This document shows, one piece after another, positions 16,677-26,454 of a stretch of 42,951 nt of DNA. The notes under the pieces are model-generated. The model was given only the letters and a program-made list of their open reading frames with translations. It made no database searches and was not told the origin of the DNA. Position 1 is the first letter of the stretch. Each line of letters starts with the position of its first letter. The DNA lies in the NCBI GenBank assembly GCA_964372115.1, contig CAYJPN010000041.1:1-42951 (forward strand). Reading direction: 5' to 3'. The translations under genes and the position numbers were made by a program. Source of the stretch: CG2-30-36-16 sp964372115 (lineage in GTDB: Bacteria > Bacteroidota > Ignavibacteria > Ignavibacteriales > Ignavibacteriaceae).

Positions 16677-17720
16677 TTATTTTAATTTTTGAAGAATGTA
16701 ATCTTCAAACTTTTGTTGTTCATCCATCTTTATTTCTATTTCAAGATAAAAGATATCAATATCGTCAAACTCAAGTGCAAATTTACTAAGTTTTACAGCG
16801 TCTTTTTGGGTAGTAACCACCGAAAAAGCATTTGTGGCATAAAACTGTTTTCTAATTTGCTGCACTTCCTTATGAGTATAATCTTTATGATCTCTGAAAA
16901 TCATCTTGTTGGTTGTATTAACATTCGTCTGTTGTAGGATGTTCAGAAATGAAAAAGGGTTTGCAATACCCGAAACAACAAGGCTGTGCTGCCCTTCAAA
17001 ATCCTTTAATGCGTAATGAGTATGTTTCATAACATCCACAAAACTTATAGCTTCATAATAAGCAGTAAAAACTGTTTTATCATCAAAATATTTTTTAAAA
17101 TCATCAGGCATTTCTTTTTTCTCGGAAAACTTTCTATTCAACACAACAGGGTCTGCCCGTTTAATTGAAGAAAAAGGCTCGCGCATAAATCCGGCAGGCA
17201 GTAAGTTTCTGTTAAGCGAATTATCGGAAACTAAAAACTGCTGCTCAATCAGCACCAAATCAACATCACGTTTTATCCAGCGGTGCTGAAATGCATCATC
17301 GAGAACAATCGTATCGATATCGGCGTCAAACAATAATTTTCTTGCGCCGCTAACCCGGTTTTCGCAAACTGAAGCGGGCACTTTACAGTCAAGCGCAGTG
17401 TGATAAATTTCGTCGCCGCATTTTTCAACGGGTGTAAAAATTTGTTCGCCATCGGAAACATATAAATAACCGCGTGTATTGCGTCCGTAACCGCGACTTA
17501 AAACTCCCGGTTTCTTTCCATATTTTTTTAACATTATAGTTAAATAAATAACCATTGGAGTTTTTCCGGAACCGCCGACAGTTAAATTTCCAACTGATAA
17601 AACCTTTGCATTTACTGAGTGACTTTTAAACATTCCACTATCAAAAAGACGGTTACGCATATTTATAATAAACGCGTAAACCGGAACAAACGGCGACAAT
17701 ATGATTTTAAGAAAATCCAT
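16677..17720 (-). CDS. lpxK: Tetraacyldisaccharide 4'-kinase
   Basis: LpxK phosphorylates the lipid A disaccharide at the 4' position at the inner membrane. The protein has 347 residues from ATG 17720 (a TTG one codon upstream is also in frame). It has an N-terminal membrane-associated helix, the P-loop SVGNLTVGGSGKTPMVIYLT near residue 43, and LSRGYGRNTRGYLYV, all characteristic of LpxK. DDAFQHRWIKRDVDLVLIE near 141 is the conserved Walker-B-like segment. The start shares one base with the stop of the DUF374 gene (TGATG). With lpxB two genes upstream this is a lipid A block. Confidence 0.95.
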   Translation of the reverse strand: MDFLKIILSPFVPVYAFIINMRNRLFDSGMFKSHSVNAKVLSVGNLTVGGSGKTPMVIYLTIMLKKYGKKPGVLSRGYGRNTRGYLYVSDGEQIFTPVEKCGDEIYHTALDCKVPASVCENRVSGARKLLFDADIDTIVLDDAFQHRWIKRDVDLVLIEQQFLVSDNSLNRNLLPAGFMREPFSSIKRADPVVLNRKFSEKKEMPDDFKKYFDDKTVFTAYYEAISFVDVMKHTHYALKDFEGQHSLVVSGIANPFSFLNILQQTNVNTTNKMIFRDHKDYTHKEVQQIRKQFYATNAFSVVTTQKDAVKLSKFALEFDDIDIFYLEIEIKMDEQQKFEDYILQKLK

Positions 17721-18379
17721 CAAATAAATACCGAAGCTTTATTTTGCAGTTCGTTAAGTTTGTCATCGCACTGCTGTATTATTTCAGATGTTTCTTCATA
17801 CGGTAAAGTTCGCTCTACATAAATAGGATCGGAATAAATAATACGTACACTTGAAAAAGGTTTGGGCACCTGGAATTTATCCCAGCTATTAAGGTGTTTT
17901 TTATTTTTGTAACCAACGCCTGCAAGCACAAGCGGCACCCCGCTTTTTTTGGCAGTAATTACCGCACCGGCTTTTAATTTCATTGCCGGTCCCCGCGGAC
18001 CATCGGGCGTTACGGCAACAGACAATTTGCTGCGGGCGTAGTCAATCATTATTCCGAGAGCAACTTCGCCGCCGGTGCTGCTGCTGCCTCTAACAACTTT
18101 ATACCTCCAGCTTTTTAATAATCTTGCAAGAAGATCGCCGTCTTTACTTTTGCTTGTTAAACCCACAAAGTTTTTGTTGCGGTTTACATACCAGGGAATC
18201 AACATTGTGCCATGCCAAAATGCGAAAACATAATTTTTGTTTTCCAGTTCAAGTTGTTCTACAGCTTCCTTATTTATTTCTTCAATTTTTAGTGTTTTAC
18301 ACAAAATATTTATCAACCGGTTTAACGTTACCTGTCCGATAAGACGAAGAGATTTCTGTTTTATTTTTTTAAGATTCAT
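17720..18379 (-). CDS. DUF374 lysophospholipid acyltransferase-like protein
   Basis: The 219-aa protein matches the DUF374 branch of the lysophospholipid acyltransferase (LPLAT) superfamily: FAFWHGTMLIPWYVNRN near residue 51, VRGSSSTGGEVAL near 95, and AVTPDGPRGPAMKLKAGAV near 120. The His in FWHG takes the place of the usual HX4D histidine. It lies between lpxB and lpxK and overlaps both, so a role in acylating lipid A or Kdo-lipid intermediates is a natural inference. No acyl specificity can be deduced. Confidence 0.85.
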   Translation of the reverse strand: MNLKKIKQKSLRLIGQVTLNRLINILCKTLKIEEINKEAVEQLELENKNYVFAFWHGTMLIPWYVNRNKNFVGLTSKSKDGDLLARLLKSWRYKVVRGSSSTGGEVALGIMIDYARSKLSVAVTPDGPRGPAMKLKAGAVITAKKSGVPLVLAGVGYKNKKHLNSWDKFQVPKPFSSVRIIYSDPIYVERTLPYEETSEIIQQCDDKLNELQNKASVFI

Positions 18380-19517
18380 TCATTTCCGAAAGAATTATTG
18401 ACGCAGCTTTTTCAGATGCGCCTGCCGATCCAAGAATATTTTTTATCAAACCGAGGCTTTGTGTTATTTTATCATATAATAGCTTATCGGTTAATATTTT
18501 TTTGCATTCATCAAAAATATTTTTGGCATTTACATCCGCTTGTATAAGTTCGGGCACAATACTTTCACCGGAAATAATATTTACCATTCCGATGTTGTCA
18601 ACCTTTATCAAACTTTTACCAATTAAATAGGTTAACGGACTTGTTTTATAAACAACAACCATCGGAAGCTGAAACAACCCGGCTTCTAATGTTGATGTTC
18701 CGGATTTAATTATTCCGAACCTTGCAAGATTCATTAAATCGTAAGTTCTACCAGTTATTACTTTGAAATCAAAACGTTCGCTAAAATTTTCAAACTCAAC
18801 TTCATCGATATTTTCAGATCCCGCAATTACCGTTTGAAGATTAAATTCGGCGCATATTTTTTTTGCCGCATTTAATGTTTCGGGTAAAAGTTTTTCAACT
18901 TCGTGCTTACGGCTGCCGGGAAGTATAAGTAATATTTCTTTGTTTTTGTCCAACTTATACAAATTGAAAAACTCTTCTTTGTCAGCCAATTTGTAATTTT
19001 CAATTTGTTCTATCAGTGGATGTCCTACAAACTCTGCGTCAACACCGGCGTTTGCATAAAATTCTTTTTCAAATGGGAAGACGACTATCATCTTGTTTAC
19101 AAGCCTTTTAATTTTTTTTATTCTGCCTGCGCCCCACGCCCATATTTGAGGGGAGATATAATAGATGATTTTTATTCCAAGCTTCTTTAACTTTTTTGCA
19201 AAATTCAGATTAAAGCCGGGGTAATCTATAAGCACCACTTCTTTAATGTTTTTTTCTTTTATAATCGATATTAAATGACGCTGCACTTTTTTTATAAATG
19301 GAATATGTTTTACAACTTCTGTAAAACCAAGGAACGCCATTTTATTTATATGATAAGCTGCATTCATCCCGGCGGTTTTCATTTTATCACCGCCGATGCC
19401 GTAAATTTTTATAACGGGATTCATCTTTAATATTTCATTTATAAGATGAGCGCCGTGCAGATCGCCGGAAACTTCACCGGCAATTATCATTAAATTATTT
19501 TCGATAATTCGGTTCAA
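18369..19517 (-). CDS. lpxB: Lipid-A-disaccharide synthase
   Basis: LpxB joins UDP-diacylglucosamine and lipid X into the lipid A disaccharide. The 382-aa protein begins near the signature MIIAGEVSGDLHGAHLI and has YYISPQIWAWGAGR near residue 120 and LLILPGSRKHEVEKLLPE near 200. The longest frame starts with TTG directly after the preceding stop; ATG at 19490, nine codons in, matches the usual LpxB N-terminus and may be the true start. The 3' end overlaps the DUF374 gene by 11 bases. GTSTLEAGLFQLPMVVVYKT near 280 is the typical GT-B C-terminal motif. Confidence 0.95.
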   Translation of the reverse strand: MNRIIENNLMIIAGEVSGDLHGAHLINEILKMNPVIKIYGIGGDKMKTAGMNAAYHINKMAFLGFTEVVKHIPFIKKVQRHLISIIKEKNIKEVVLIDYPGFNLNFAKKLKKLGIKIIYYISPQIWAWGAGRIKKIKRLVNKMIVVFPFEKEFYANAGVDAEFVGHPLIEQIENYKLADKEEFFNLYKLDKNKEILLILPGSRKHEVEKLLPETLNAAKKICAEFNLQTVIAGSENIDEVEFENFSERFDFKVITGRTYDLMNLARFGIIKSGTSTLEAGLFQLPMVVVYKTSPLTYLIGKSLIKVDNIGMVNIISGESIVPELIQADVNAKNIFDECKKILTDKLLYDKITQSLGLIKNILGSAGASEKAASIILSEMNES

Positions 19518-20105
19518 TTATAATCTTCCGATAAACCACAAAAGAACTATAAGTAAACTTGTTATTCCGAAAGCTTGAAATGTTCTGCGTTCGCTTTTTA
19601 GTCCGGCGCTTAAATTAAACGGCGGCTGTGTAACACCTTTAACTTTATAAGGAGTTAATCTCGGTAAAAAACGAGGAACATTTTTTGTATACGCTTCATA
19701 ATCGGCGCCGAATGCCTGCCGCAGGTAACCTTCCTCGGCTTTAACTATGTAATGATATTGAACAACAAAAAATGTTAGCGCAACAATTTGAAGATACGGA
19801 AACAGAGCGTACGACATTATACCGAGTCCAAAATAGATAAGTATGTTGCCGACATACAGCGGGTTGCGCACATGCGCAAAAGGTCCGCTAATTATTAAAA
19901 ATGTTCCGCCAACTGTGCCGGTTGTGCGTGTTTCGCTGCCTGCCCAGCTTACGCCCCACAGACGTATTAATTCGCCGCTAACGGCTACCACAAAGCCAAG
20001 CACCAAACTCCAAACGTTGGCGTTTTCAAAAAACAACATCAACAATAAAAATGGAATGGGTGTGTAACTGCGGTACTTAAAAAATTTAGAAGCTATATCT
20101 GACAT
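19518..20105 (-). CDS. Isoprenylcysteine carboxyl methyltransferase-like membrane protein
   Basis: The 195-aa protein has four to five membrane helices and the ICMT/PEMT C-terminal SAM-binding pattern: GPFAHVRNPLYVGNILIYFG near residue 75, then KAEEGYLRQAFGADYEAYTK and VPRFLP. Bacterial members methylate small lipids or unknown substrates. Its stop abuts the lpxB start region, so it is in the lipid A operon; a role in membrane lipid modification is suggested by position only. Confidence 0.8.
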   Translation of the reverse strand: MSDIASKFFKYRSYTPIPFLLLMLFFENANVWSLVLGFVVAVSGELIRLWGVSWAGSETRTTGTVGGTFLIISGPFAHVRNPLYVGNILIYFGLGIMSYALFPYLQIVALTFFVVQYHYIVKAEEGYLRQAFGADYEAYTKNVPRFLPRLTPYKVKGVTQPPFNLSAGLKSERRTFQAFGITSLLIVLLWFIGRL

Positions 20106-20125
20106 AAAAACCTTGTATATTAAAA

Positions 20126-20848
20126 TTATTCCAATGTATAAATTTCTTTTCGTTTCAATTCTGCCTGGTGGCGTTTCTTTAATCGCTTTTTTGAAAGGAG
20201 TTCTTCAAATCTTTTTTTCACGTCGTAGAAAGTTGCGTAAGGAAAAAATGGTATGTTTTCTGTTTCGCAAAATTTAAGCAATCCTTTTTTTGCGAATATA
20301 TAATCGCAAAATTGTACCGGGTATTTGTCTGAATTACCATCCCCGATATAAACGGTAAATTCATCATCGCCGCTGTTGTTAATTACATGATTACGTTTAC
20401 AGTTTGCAGACGTAGTGCATGTTGAGTCGTAGTGAGGGAATGAAAGATAAAGTTTATTCGCCGGCGTAACTTCGAGATGGTTTGAGTAGTAAGCGACATT
20501 ATTTATTTTTTCCCGCGAAAAAATTCTGTCGATGTAATAATCAAATCCATCGCTTAAAACAATAAAGTTTAGTCCGCGCTGTTTACAAAAATCAATAAAT
20601 GAATGAAATCCATCGTCTATTTCAATTTTGTCAAGAATAGCGTCAAACTCTATTTTGTCAACTGTATCAACCGTATTGTTTAGCAGTTCCCAGCATTGGC
20701 GTGCGGTAATCTCTCCGCTTCTAAGCCGGGTTATGATATCTTCACCTTTTTCTTTATCTCCAAAATGTTTGAAGATAATATTTCCAACATCATGTTTGGT
20801 AATTGTCCCATCGAAATCAATAAATATTTTTAGCTGCTTATTTTCCAT
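20126..20848 (-). CDS. HAD-IB family phosphatase (MtnX-like)
   Basis: The 240-aa protein carries the HAD motifs in order: IFIDFDGTITKHDVGN (motif I, nucleophile D in DFDGT), NFIVLSDGFDYYIDRIF (motif II, Ser), and YIGDGNSDKYPVQFCDYIFA (motif III, GDGxSD). The spacing and the helical cap resemble MtnX / phosphoserine-phosphatase-like enzymes; MtnX acts in methionine salvage. No other methionine-salvage genes are nearby, so the substrate is open. The gene starts two bases after the T9SS cargo gene and is probably co-transcribed. Confidence 0.8.
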   Translation of the reverse strand: MENKQLKIFIDFDGTITKHDVGNIIFKHFGDKEKGEDIITRLRSGEITARQCWELLNNTVDTVDKIEFDAILDKIEIDDGFHSFIDFCKQRGLNFIVLSDGFDYYIDRIFSREKINNVAYYSNHLEVTPANKLYLSFPHYDSTCTTSANCKRNHVINNSGDDEFTVYIGDGNSDKYPVQFCDYIFAKKGLLKFCETENIPFFPYATFYDVKKRFEELLSKKRLKKRHQAELKRKEIYTLE

Positions 20849-20850
20849 AT

Positions 20851-22857
20851 TTATTCAGTAATTACCATCTTTTTTACTTCAACATAGTCACCCGATTTGA
20901 ATCGGTAAAAATAAATTCCGGGAGCTAACCCGCTTGCTGAAAATGTAATTTCATTTTGCCCGGAGGGGTAGTCGGCATTTTTTATTTCATAAACTTTTTC
21001 AACATGGTTGTTAAAAAACTCTATATTAACAGTGGATGCGCGTGGAAGGAAAAATTTAATAACAGTCTCTTTATTAAACGGATTTGGGGTATTTTGCCCC
21101 ACCACAATCTGCTTGGAATTGCCAAGAAAAGTTATTCTTTCAACATCAGACGGCTGAAGATTCCCGTTCGTGTCCCGCTGAACAACTCTATAATATATTG
21201 TCCCTGTGGTATCCGGGTTATCATAAAACAGGTAAACCCCTGCAGTTTTCGATTCTTCGGAAAAAACGGTTCCAATAATATTCCACGCTGAAGAGCCCGT
21301 GTCTGAAGATGCGCTTCGTTCTATTTCGTAATAACTATCGGGCGTAACGTTAGCCGAGTACCACAACAGCTTTACCGAATCGCTTACAAGCTCCGTTTTA
21401 AAACCCAAAATTTGCGAAATATATGTTCCGGTATTAAATATTTTTTGAGCATATATCGCCGGTTGGTTATCCCGTATTTCCCTAAACACCGCAAGCGCCC
21501 CTCCCTTTGTGTCGCTTACTAATGAGAGATAACTTTTTTCGGAGTTATTAAACGATGCAATTGGCAGCCCTGCTATGTCCCAAACTTTTTCACCTTTGCT
21601 GTTTATCCGCTGCCCATACAGGTTTGCCCTGGTGTTTTCAACACGTCTGTCAATCCAGGCAATGATAGCTCCGCCATGACCATCGCTTAATAACTTTTGA
21701 CCAAACTGACTTCCCATTTGAGTTAAAACCGGCAGCCCGCCGCTTTTCCACAAATTTTTCCCTTTTGTATCATATTTCTGAATATGTATATCTTTTTCGC
21801 CGTCAAGTTCATTTGTCCAGCTAAGAATAATTTCATTATTCAAAGTAACAACCTGTGGATTTGTTTGAATCGATTTTAATTTCGAAACTTCTTTTCCGTT
21901 TGCACCCCAGAGCAACGATCCTTTTTTGGTAACTAACTGGTGGCGAATTTTTTTGCCGCCTTTTAAGGTTTGATATGCAAAGTAAACCGTATTGGAATCT
22001 AAATTAGCACAAGAAAAAGATATTACAGTTGATGAGGCGCCGCTCAAAGGTAAAGGTTTTTTCCCCCAGGTTGGATGACCGGTAGAATCTACGTGCTGAC
22101 CAAAAACCACACTACTGTTATTAACACTCTCAATCCACAAAAGATACGCGCCACCAACCCCATCGTTAAGAATTGAAGAACCAATTTTATTGCTGCCTGA
22201 TTTATAAACCCAGCGCGAGGATGAGTCTATAAGTAATTTTCCGCGGGGAGAAATTTTTTGAAAGCCGACTTTGTAGCCTTCCAATAACTGGGGGTCTTTA
22301 GTAACAAACGAAATATAAGCATAACCTTTTTTATCGGAATCGATTGAAAAATCTGTTAAGTTTTGATTAGTATTTGTTATCTTTATTCCCTTATTCGACC
22401 ATATTAAACTGCCGTTGCTTTGAACTTTTTGAGCGAAAAGATTTCCACCATCGCTTCCTTTTAACTCGCGCCAAACAACTATTACCGAATTTGAGCCGGA
22501 ATTAACCGGGATTGGATTTCCTTTATCTCCGCTTATTGTGGATAGAATTTTACCATCGGCACGAAAGCTTGGATCACCGTTTGCATCAGCATGCAGAAAA
22601 TAAACTTCGGTTTGAAAGCCGTCCCTGTTGTCCTGCCAAAAAATGTAAGAACCGCCCTTAAGATCACTGACAGCAGAAATATTTATAGGGTTAACCGCAT
22701 CAACGACAAGTTTTGTGTTTTGCTGGGGATTGTTAACCCATTGCGCTCTCAGACCCGGCACAATTATAATTAACAAAAATATAGCTAATATAAAAGTAAT
22801 TTTAAAGCTGCGATTGCAAAGATAACATCCGGTTGATTCGATTATTTTAAGATGCAA
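20851..22857 (-). CDS. Secreted protein with T9SS C-terminal sorting domain
   Basis: The 668-aa protein starts with a signal-peptide-like region (ITFILAIFLLIIIVPGLRAQ, cleavage near residue 39) and ends with a type A T9SS sorting domain (NTPNPFNKETVIKFFLPRAS through ASGLAPGIYFYRF to VKKMVITE). The body has repeated blades such as GGSYIFWQDNRDGF, GGAYLLWIESVN, GGAIIAWIDRRVE and GGALAVFREIRDN, a propeller-like repeat. It would be exported and attached to or released from the cell surface. The only usable start is TTG at 22857, overlapping the smc stop region by 11 bases. The function is unknown. Confidence 0.85.
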   Translation of the reverse strand: MHLKIIESTGCYLCNRSFKITFILAIFLLIIIVPGLRAQWVNNPQQNTKLVVDAVNPINISAVSDLKGGSYIFWQDNRDGFQTEVYFLHADANGDPSFRADGKILSTISGDKGNPIPVNSGSNSVIVVWRELKGSDGGNLFAQKVQSNGSLIWSNKGIKITNTNQNLTDFSIDSDKKGYAYISFVTKDPQLLEGYKVGFQKISPRGKLLIDSSSRWVYKSGSNKIGSSILNDGVGGAYLLWIESVNNSSVVFGQHVDSTGHPTWGKKPLPLSGASSTVISFSCANLDSNTVYFAYQTLKGGKKIRHQLVTKKGSLLWGANGKEVSKLKSIQTNPQVVTLNNEIILSWTNELDGEKDIHIQKYDTKGKNLWKSGGLPVLTQMGSQFGQKLLSDGHGGAIIAWIDRRVENTRANLYGQRINSKGEKVWDIAGLPIASFNNSEKSYLSLVSDTKGGALAVFREIRDNQPAIYAQKIFNTGTYISQILGFKTELVSDSVKLLWYSANVTPDSYYEIERSASSDTGSSAWNIIGTVFSEESKTAGVYLFYDNPDTTGTIYYRVVQRDTNGNLQPSDVERITFLGNSKQIVVGQNTPNPFNKETVIKFFLPRASTVNIEFFNNHVEKVYEIKNADYPSGQNEITFSASGLAPGIYFYRFKSGDYVEVKKMVITE

Positions 22858-25800
22858 TGTTTATATCCTCATTAAATCGAACGCTAACTAATTTTGATAT
22901 TCCTTCTTCTTGCATCGTTACGCCATAAAGAGTATCAGCAGCTTCCATAGTGCGCTTGTTGTGAGTAACTACAATAAACTGAGTGTCTTTGCTAAACTGT
23001 TGTATAATGCGTGTAAAGCGGTCGATGTTTGCATCGTCAAGGGGTGCATCAATTTCATCGAGTATACAAAACGGACTTGGTTTAACAAGATAAATTGCAA
23101 ACAGAAGGGCAATAGCTGTTAAAGTTTTTTCGCCGCCGGATAAAAGCTCAATTGAAGTGGGGCGTTTCCCTTTTGGTTTTGCCACAATTTCTATTTTTGC
23201 TTCAAGCGGGTCGGCGTTTTCTTCAATCTTCAGATCCGCTTCATCACCTGGGTTAAACAAACTTCGGAATATGGTTGTGAAGTTTTCTTTTATTTTTGTA
23301 AAAGTCTCCATAAACAAAGTTTGCGCGGTAATATTTATTTCGTCTATGGTTGCCAGAATATCTTTTTCGCTGTCGAGCAAATCGTTTCGCTGCTTCTGAA
23401 GAAATTCTAAGCGTTCTCTTTCCTCCTCAAACTCGCTGTAAGCAAGCAGATTTATAGGTCCGAGATTTTTTATTTGTTGTTTTAATTGATAAACCTCTTC
23501 GCTGCGCAATTTAAATTCGAATGTATCGAGATCATCAAATGTTTTATCTTCTATTTTCAGCGAATAATTTTCATGCACGTGAGAGTATAAATTTTCAATT
23601 TTAATTTTTAATTCGCCAAGTTTCATCTCTGCCGAGTGAATTTCATCGGAGAGAAATTCACGCTCTTTACGAAACCGGGATAGTTTATTTTCCGCGTCGG
23701 TAATTTCCGAACGAATACCTTTGTATCTATTATCTATTTCCGCTTCTTCCGAAATAAGAACCGATTTTATCTGTTCAAATTCTCCGAGTTCGGATCTTTT
23801 TTCCTCAATAATAATATTAAGCGATTCTAATTCTTCCGCCGAAGAGCTAATGTCCTCTTCCCGTTTGCTTATCGATTTTTTTGTTCCGTCGATTGATATT
23901 TCAGCGCGATCTATTTCGTTTACTGTGTTTTTCTTTTCACCCATCAATCTTTCGAGTGAAAGATTAATTTTATTTCTATTCGATAATACCTGGTTATACT
24001 CATCTTCTATCTGATTAAAATCAAACTCAAGAGACTCTTTATAAGCATCTGCTTGCGCTTTTTCATCTTTTTGTCCTTCCAATTCTGAGGAGAGGGCAGT
24101 GCGCTCATTATCAAGACGATTCGATTCATCCGCAAGAGTTTGAATATCCTGCCGGGCTTTTTCTATCTCGTCAACCGCTTTTTGCTTTTCAAACTCGAAC
24201 CGGGCAATTTGTTTTTCAACGTTTGCAATTTCGTTTAAAAGCATCCTGCCGTGTTCGGATAAAACTTTTAAGTTAATAGCGTTTAATTTTTCTTCTATCT
24301 CAATTATTTTACCGCGCAGTTCGGTTAAGGCTTTTTCTCTTTTCGGAAAATCATTTTTTAAATTTTCAAGAAGTTTTTTTCTGCCGAATAACGAATCATC
24401 AAGTTTTGGCGCAGAACCGGCTTCAATAATTCCATCAGGGTCAAGGTAATCTCCGTTTAGGGTAGCATAATTAAAAGCCGGGTATCTGTTAGAAAGTATA
24501 AACGCATCTTCAAGCGTGCGGACAATAATTGTACGCGAAAGCATTTTATTAAAAAATGGTTTCCACTTCTCTTCTGTTTCAATAACATCTTTTGCCCAAC
24601 CGACAAAAGCCTCATCGGCAGCAACTGCTTTGGTTTTTTTATTAAAGGCTCTTTGCTGCAGCCAGCTTAAAAATCCTTTTCTATTTTCATCTTTTGCCGC
24701 GGTTAAATAAAACGCAGCTTTACCAATATCGTTATTTCTTAAATATTCAATGGCTTGTTTTAAATCATCTAAAGTTTCAACAAGAATATTGTTAAGATTA
24801 TTTCGTAGAGACGCTTCAACTGCAAAGCGGTATTCATCGGCTGAGTTGCCTATGTGAGCCAGTAAAGTTTTATCACCATCTGTCCACGAAGAATTTTCAA
24901 GCAGCGCCTTAACACCTTTGGAAACACCTTCAAGGTTGTCAATCAAACCCTGAACGAATTCAATTTTATCTTTAATGCCGGAAATTATACTTTTGTCTTC
25001 CAGTTCTTTCGAGCGCAGCAGGTTTAATTGTTTTTCGAGTTCTTCCTTCTCTTTTTGTTTAGCGGCATAAAATGCTTCGGCATCGGTAAATTTTTGCTCT
25101 GCGGCTTCTTTTTCAATATTAAGGTCTTCTATAAAACCAACGGTTTTTGCAATATTACTTGTTAAAGATTGAATACGATCATTCAATTTGCTTATTGATT
25201 TATAACGCGAATCGATTGCTTTATCTAAATTTGAGACTTCATTTTCTTTAGTTGTAATTTCTCTAAAACGCTCGAGTAGTGAGTCGGTAGTAGATTTTAG
25301 TGCTGTGCGTTTTTCTTCAAGTTTAACTTTTAACTCTTCTGCTTTTGCAACCGCAATTTCTTTTTCTTTTCCTTTTAATTCGATGTCGGCGGAAATATCA
25401 TTTATATTCAGCCTGCTGTCTTCAATAAGTTCGTATGTTTCTTTGAGCTGGATGTTCAGCTCTTCAAGCTCTTGATTGAAGCGGTGAATATTTTTATCTA
25501 ACGATTTCCGGCGTTCTTCGGCAACAGAAAGATGACGTTGAACATTAAATATTTTCTCTGTTTGAACCGAAACTTCCGAACGTTTGTTTTTTAACTCAGC
25601 CTCGGTCTCGTTTAACTTTTGTTTGATTACACGGAGTTCATCTTCAAACTTGTTTAATTCCGATTCGATAGAGAGACGTTTTGCAAAATTTTCTTCTTTT
25701 TTCTCTTTTGCCTCAATTCGCTTAAGATTAAATAACGCGAGCTCCCGTTCAGCCAGGTCTAATTCAAGTTCGCGGAGTGTTGAGGAAATTTTGTTATACT

Positions 25801-26440
25801 TATCCGCTCTTTTTGCCTGTCTTTCAAGAGAGGCAACTTTTTTCTCTACTTCCGAAACAATGTCGTTTACACGTGTTAAATCGGATTTTACCTCATCAAG
25901 TTTACGAAGCGCAAGCCTGCGGCGAAGTTTATATTTATTAACGCCTGCGGCTTCTTCAAACATATTACGGCGTTCATCGGCTTTGTTACTTAAAATGGTT
26001 TCAACCATTTTTAATTCGATAACCGAATATGCGTTGGTTCCCATACCGGTATCCATAAAAAGATTTGTTATATCTTTTAACCGGCATATGTTTTTGTTAA
26101 GTAGATACTCGCTTTCCCCCGAACGGAAAATTCTTCTGGAAATTGTAACTTCGGAATATTCAGTTGGAAGAATGCCTTTTGAGTTTTCGATTGTTAGCGA
26201 TACTTCAGCCATACCCATCGGTTTACGACCGGAGGTGCCGTTAAAAATAACGTTTTCCATTTTATCGCTTCGGAGGGTTCCGCTTCGCTGCTCACCTAAA
26301 GCCCAGCGTATTGCATCTACAATATTCGTCTTCCCGCAGCCGTTGGGCCCCACAATAGAAGTAACACCCTGGTTAAAGCTTACCAGTGTACGCTGTGCGA
26401 AAGACTTAAATCCTAATATTTCAAGTTTTGATAAATACAA
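22847..26440 (-). CDS. smc: Chromosome segregation protein SMC
   Basis: This 1197-aa ATPase organises and condenses the chromosome. It has the N-terminal head with Walker A (SIVGPNGCGKTNIVDAIRWA), two long coiled coils (about 170-490 and 670-1000), a hinge (about 505-670), and the C-terminal head with signature motif LLSGGEKTLTAIALLFAIY and Walker B FCILDEIDAPLDDANIDRF. Length and order are classical for bacterial SMC. The start is TTG with AAGGAA upstream. It lies in one run with the GH2-like and T9SS genes; scpA/scpB are not in the window. Confidence 0.97.
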   Translation of the reverse strand: MYLSKLEILGFKSFAQRTLVSFNQGVTSIVGPNGCGKTNIVDAIRWALGEQRSGTLRSDKMENVIFNGTSGRKPMGMAEVSLTIENSKGILPTEYSEVTISRRIFRSGESEYLLNKNICRLKDITNLFMDTGMGTNAYSVIELKMVETILSNKADERRNMFEEAAGVNKYKLRRRLALRKLDEVKSDLTRVNDIVSEVEKKVASLERQAKRADKYNKISSTLRELELDLAERELALFNLKRIEAKEKKEENFAKRLSIESELNKFEDELRVIKQKLNETEAELKNKRSEVSVQTEKIFNVQRHLSVAEERRKSLDKNIHRFNQELEELNIQLKETYELIEDSRLNINDISADIELKGKEKEIAVAKAEELKVKLEEKRTALKSTTDSLLERFREITTKENEVSNLDKAIDSRYKSISKLNDRIQSLTSNIAKTVGFIEDLNIEKEAAEQKFTDAEAFYAAKQKEKEELEKQLNLLRSKELEDKSIISGIKDKIEFVQGLIDNLEGVSKGVKALLENSSWTDGDKTLLAHIGNSADEYRFAVEASLRNNLNNILVETLDDLKQAIEYLRNNDIGKAAFYLTAAKDENRKGFLSWLQQRAFNKKTKAVAADEAFVGWAKDVIETEEKWKPFFNKMLSRTIIVRTLEDAFILSNRYPAFNYATLNGDYLDPDGIIEAGSAPKLDDSLFGRKKLLENLKNDFPKREKALTELRGKIIEIEEKLNAINLKVLSEHGRMLLNEIANVEKQIARFEFEKQKAVDEIEKARQDIQTLADESNRLDNERTALSSELEGQKDEKAQADAYKESLEFDFNQIEDEYNQVLSNRNKINLSLERLMGEKKNTVNEIDRAEISIDGTKKSISKREEDISSSAEELESLNIIIEEKRSELGEFEQIKSVLISEEAEIDNRYKGIRSEITDAENKLSRFRKEREFLSDEIHSAEMKLGELKIKIENLYSHVHENYSLKIEDKTFDDLDTFEFKLRSEEVYQLKQQIKNLGPINLLAYSEFEEERERLEFLQKQRNDLLDSEKDILATIDEINITAQTLFMETFTKIKENFTTIFRSLFNPGDEADLKIEENADPLEAKIEIVAKPKGKRPTSIELLSGGEKTLTAIALLFAIYLVKPSPFCILDEIDAPLDDANIDRFTRIIQQFSKDTQFIVVTHNKRTMEAADTLYGVTMQEEGISKLVSVRFNEDINIAS

Positions 26441-26454
26441 TCTTTTCCTTAAAC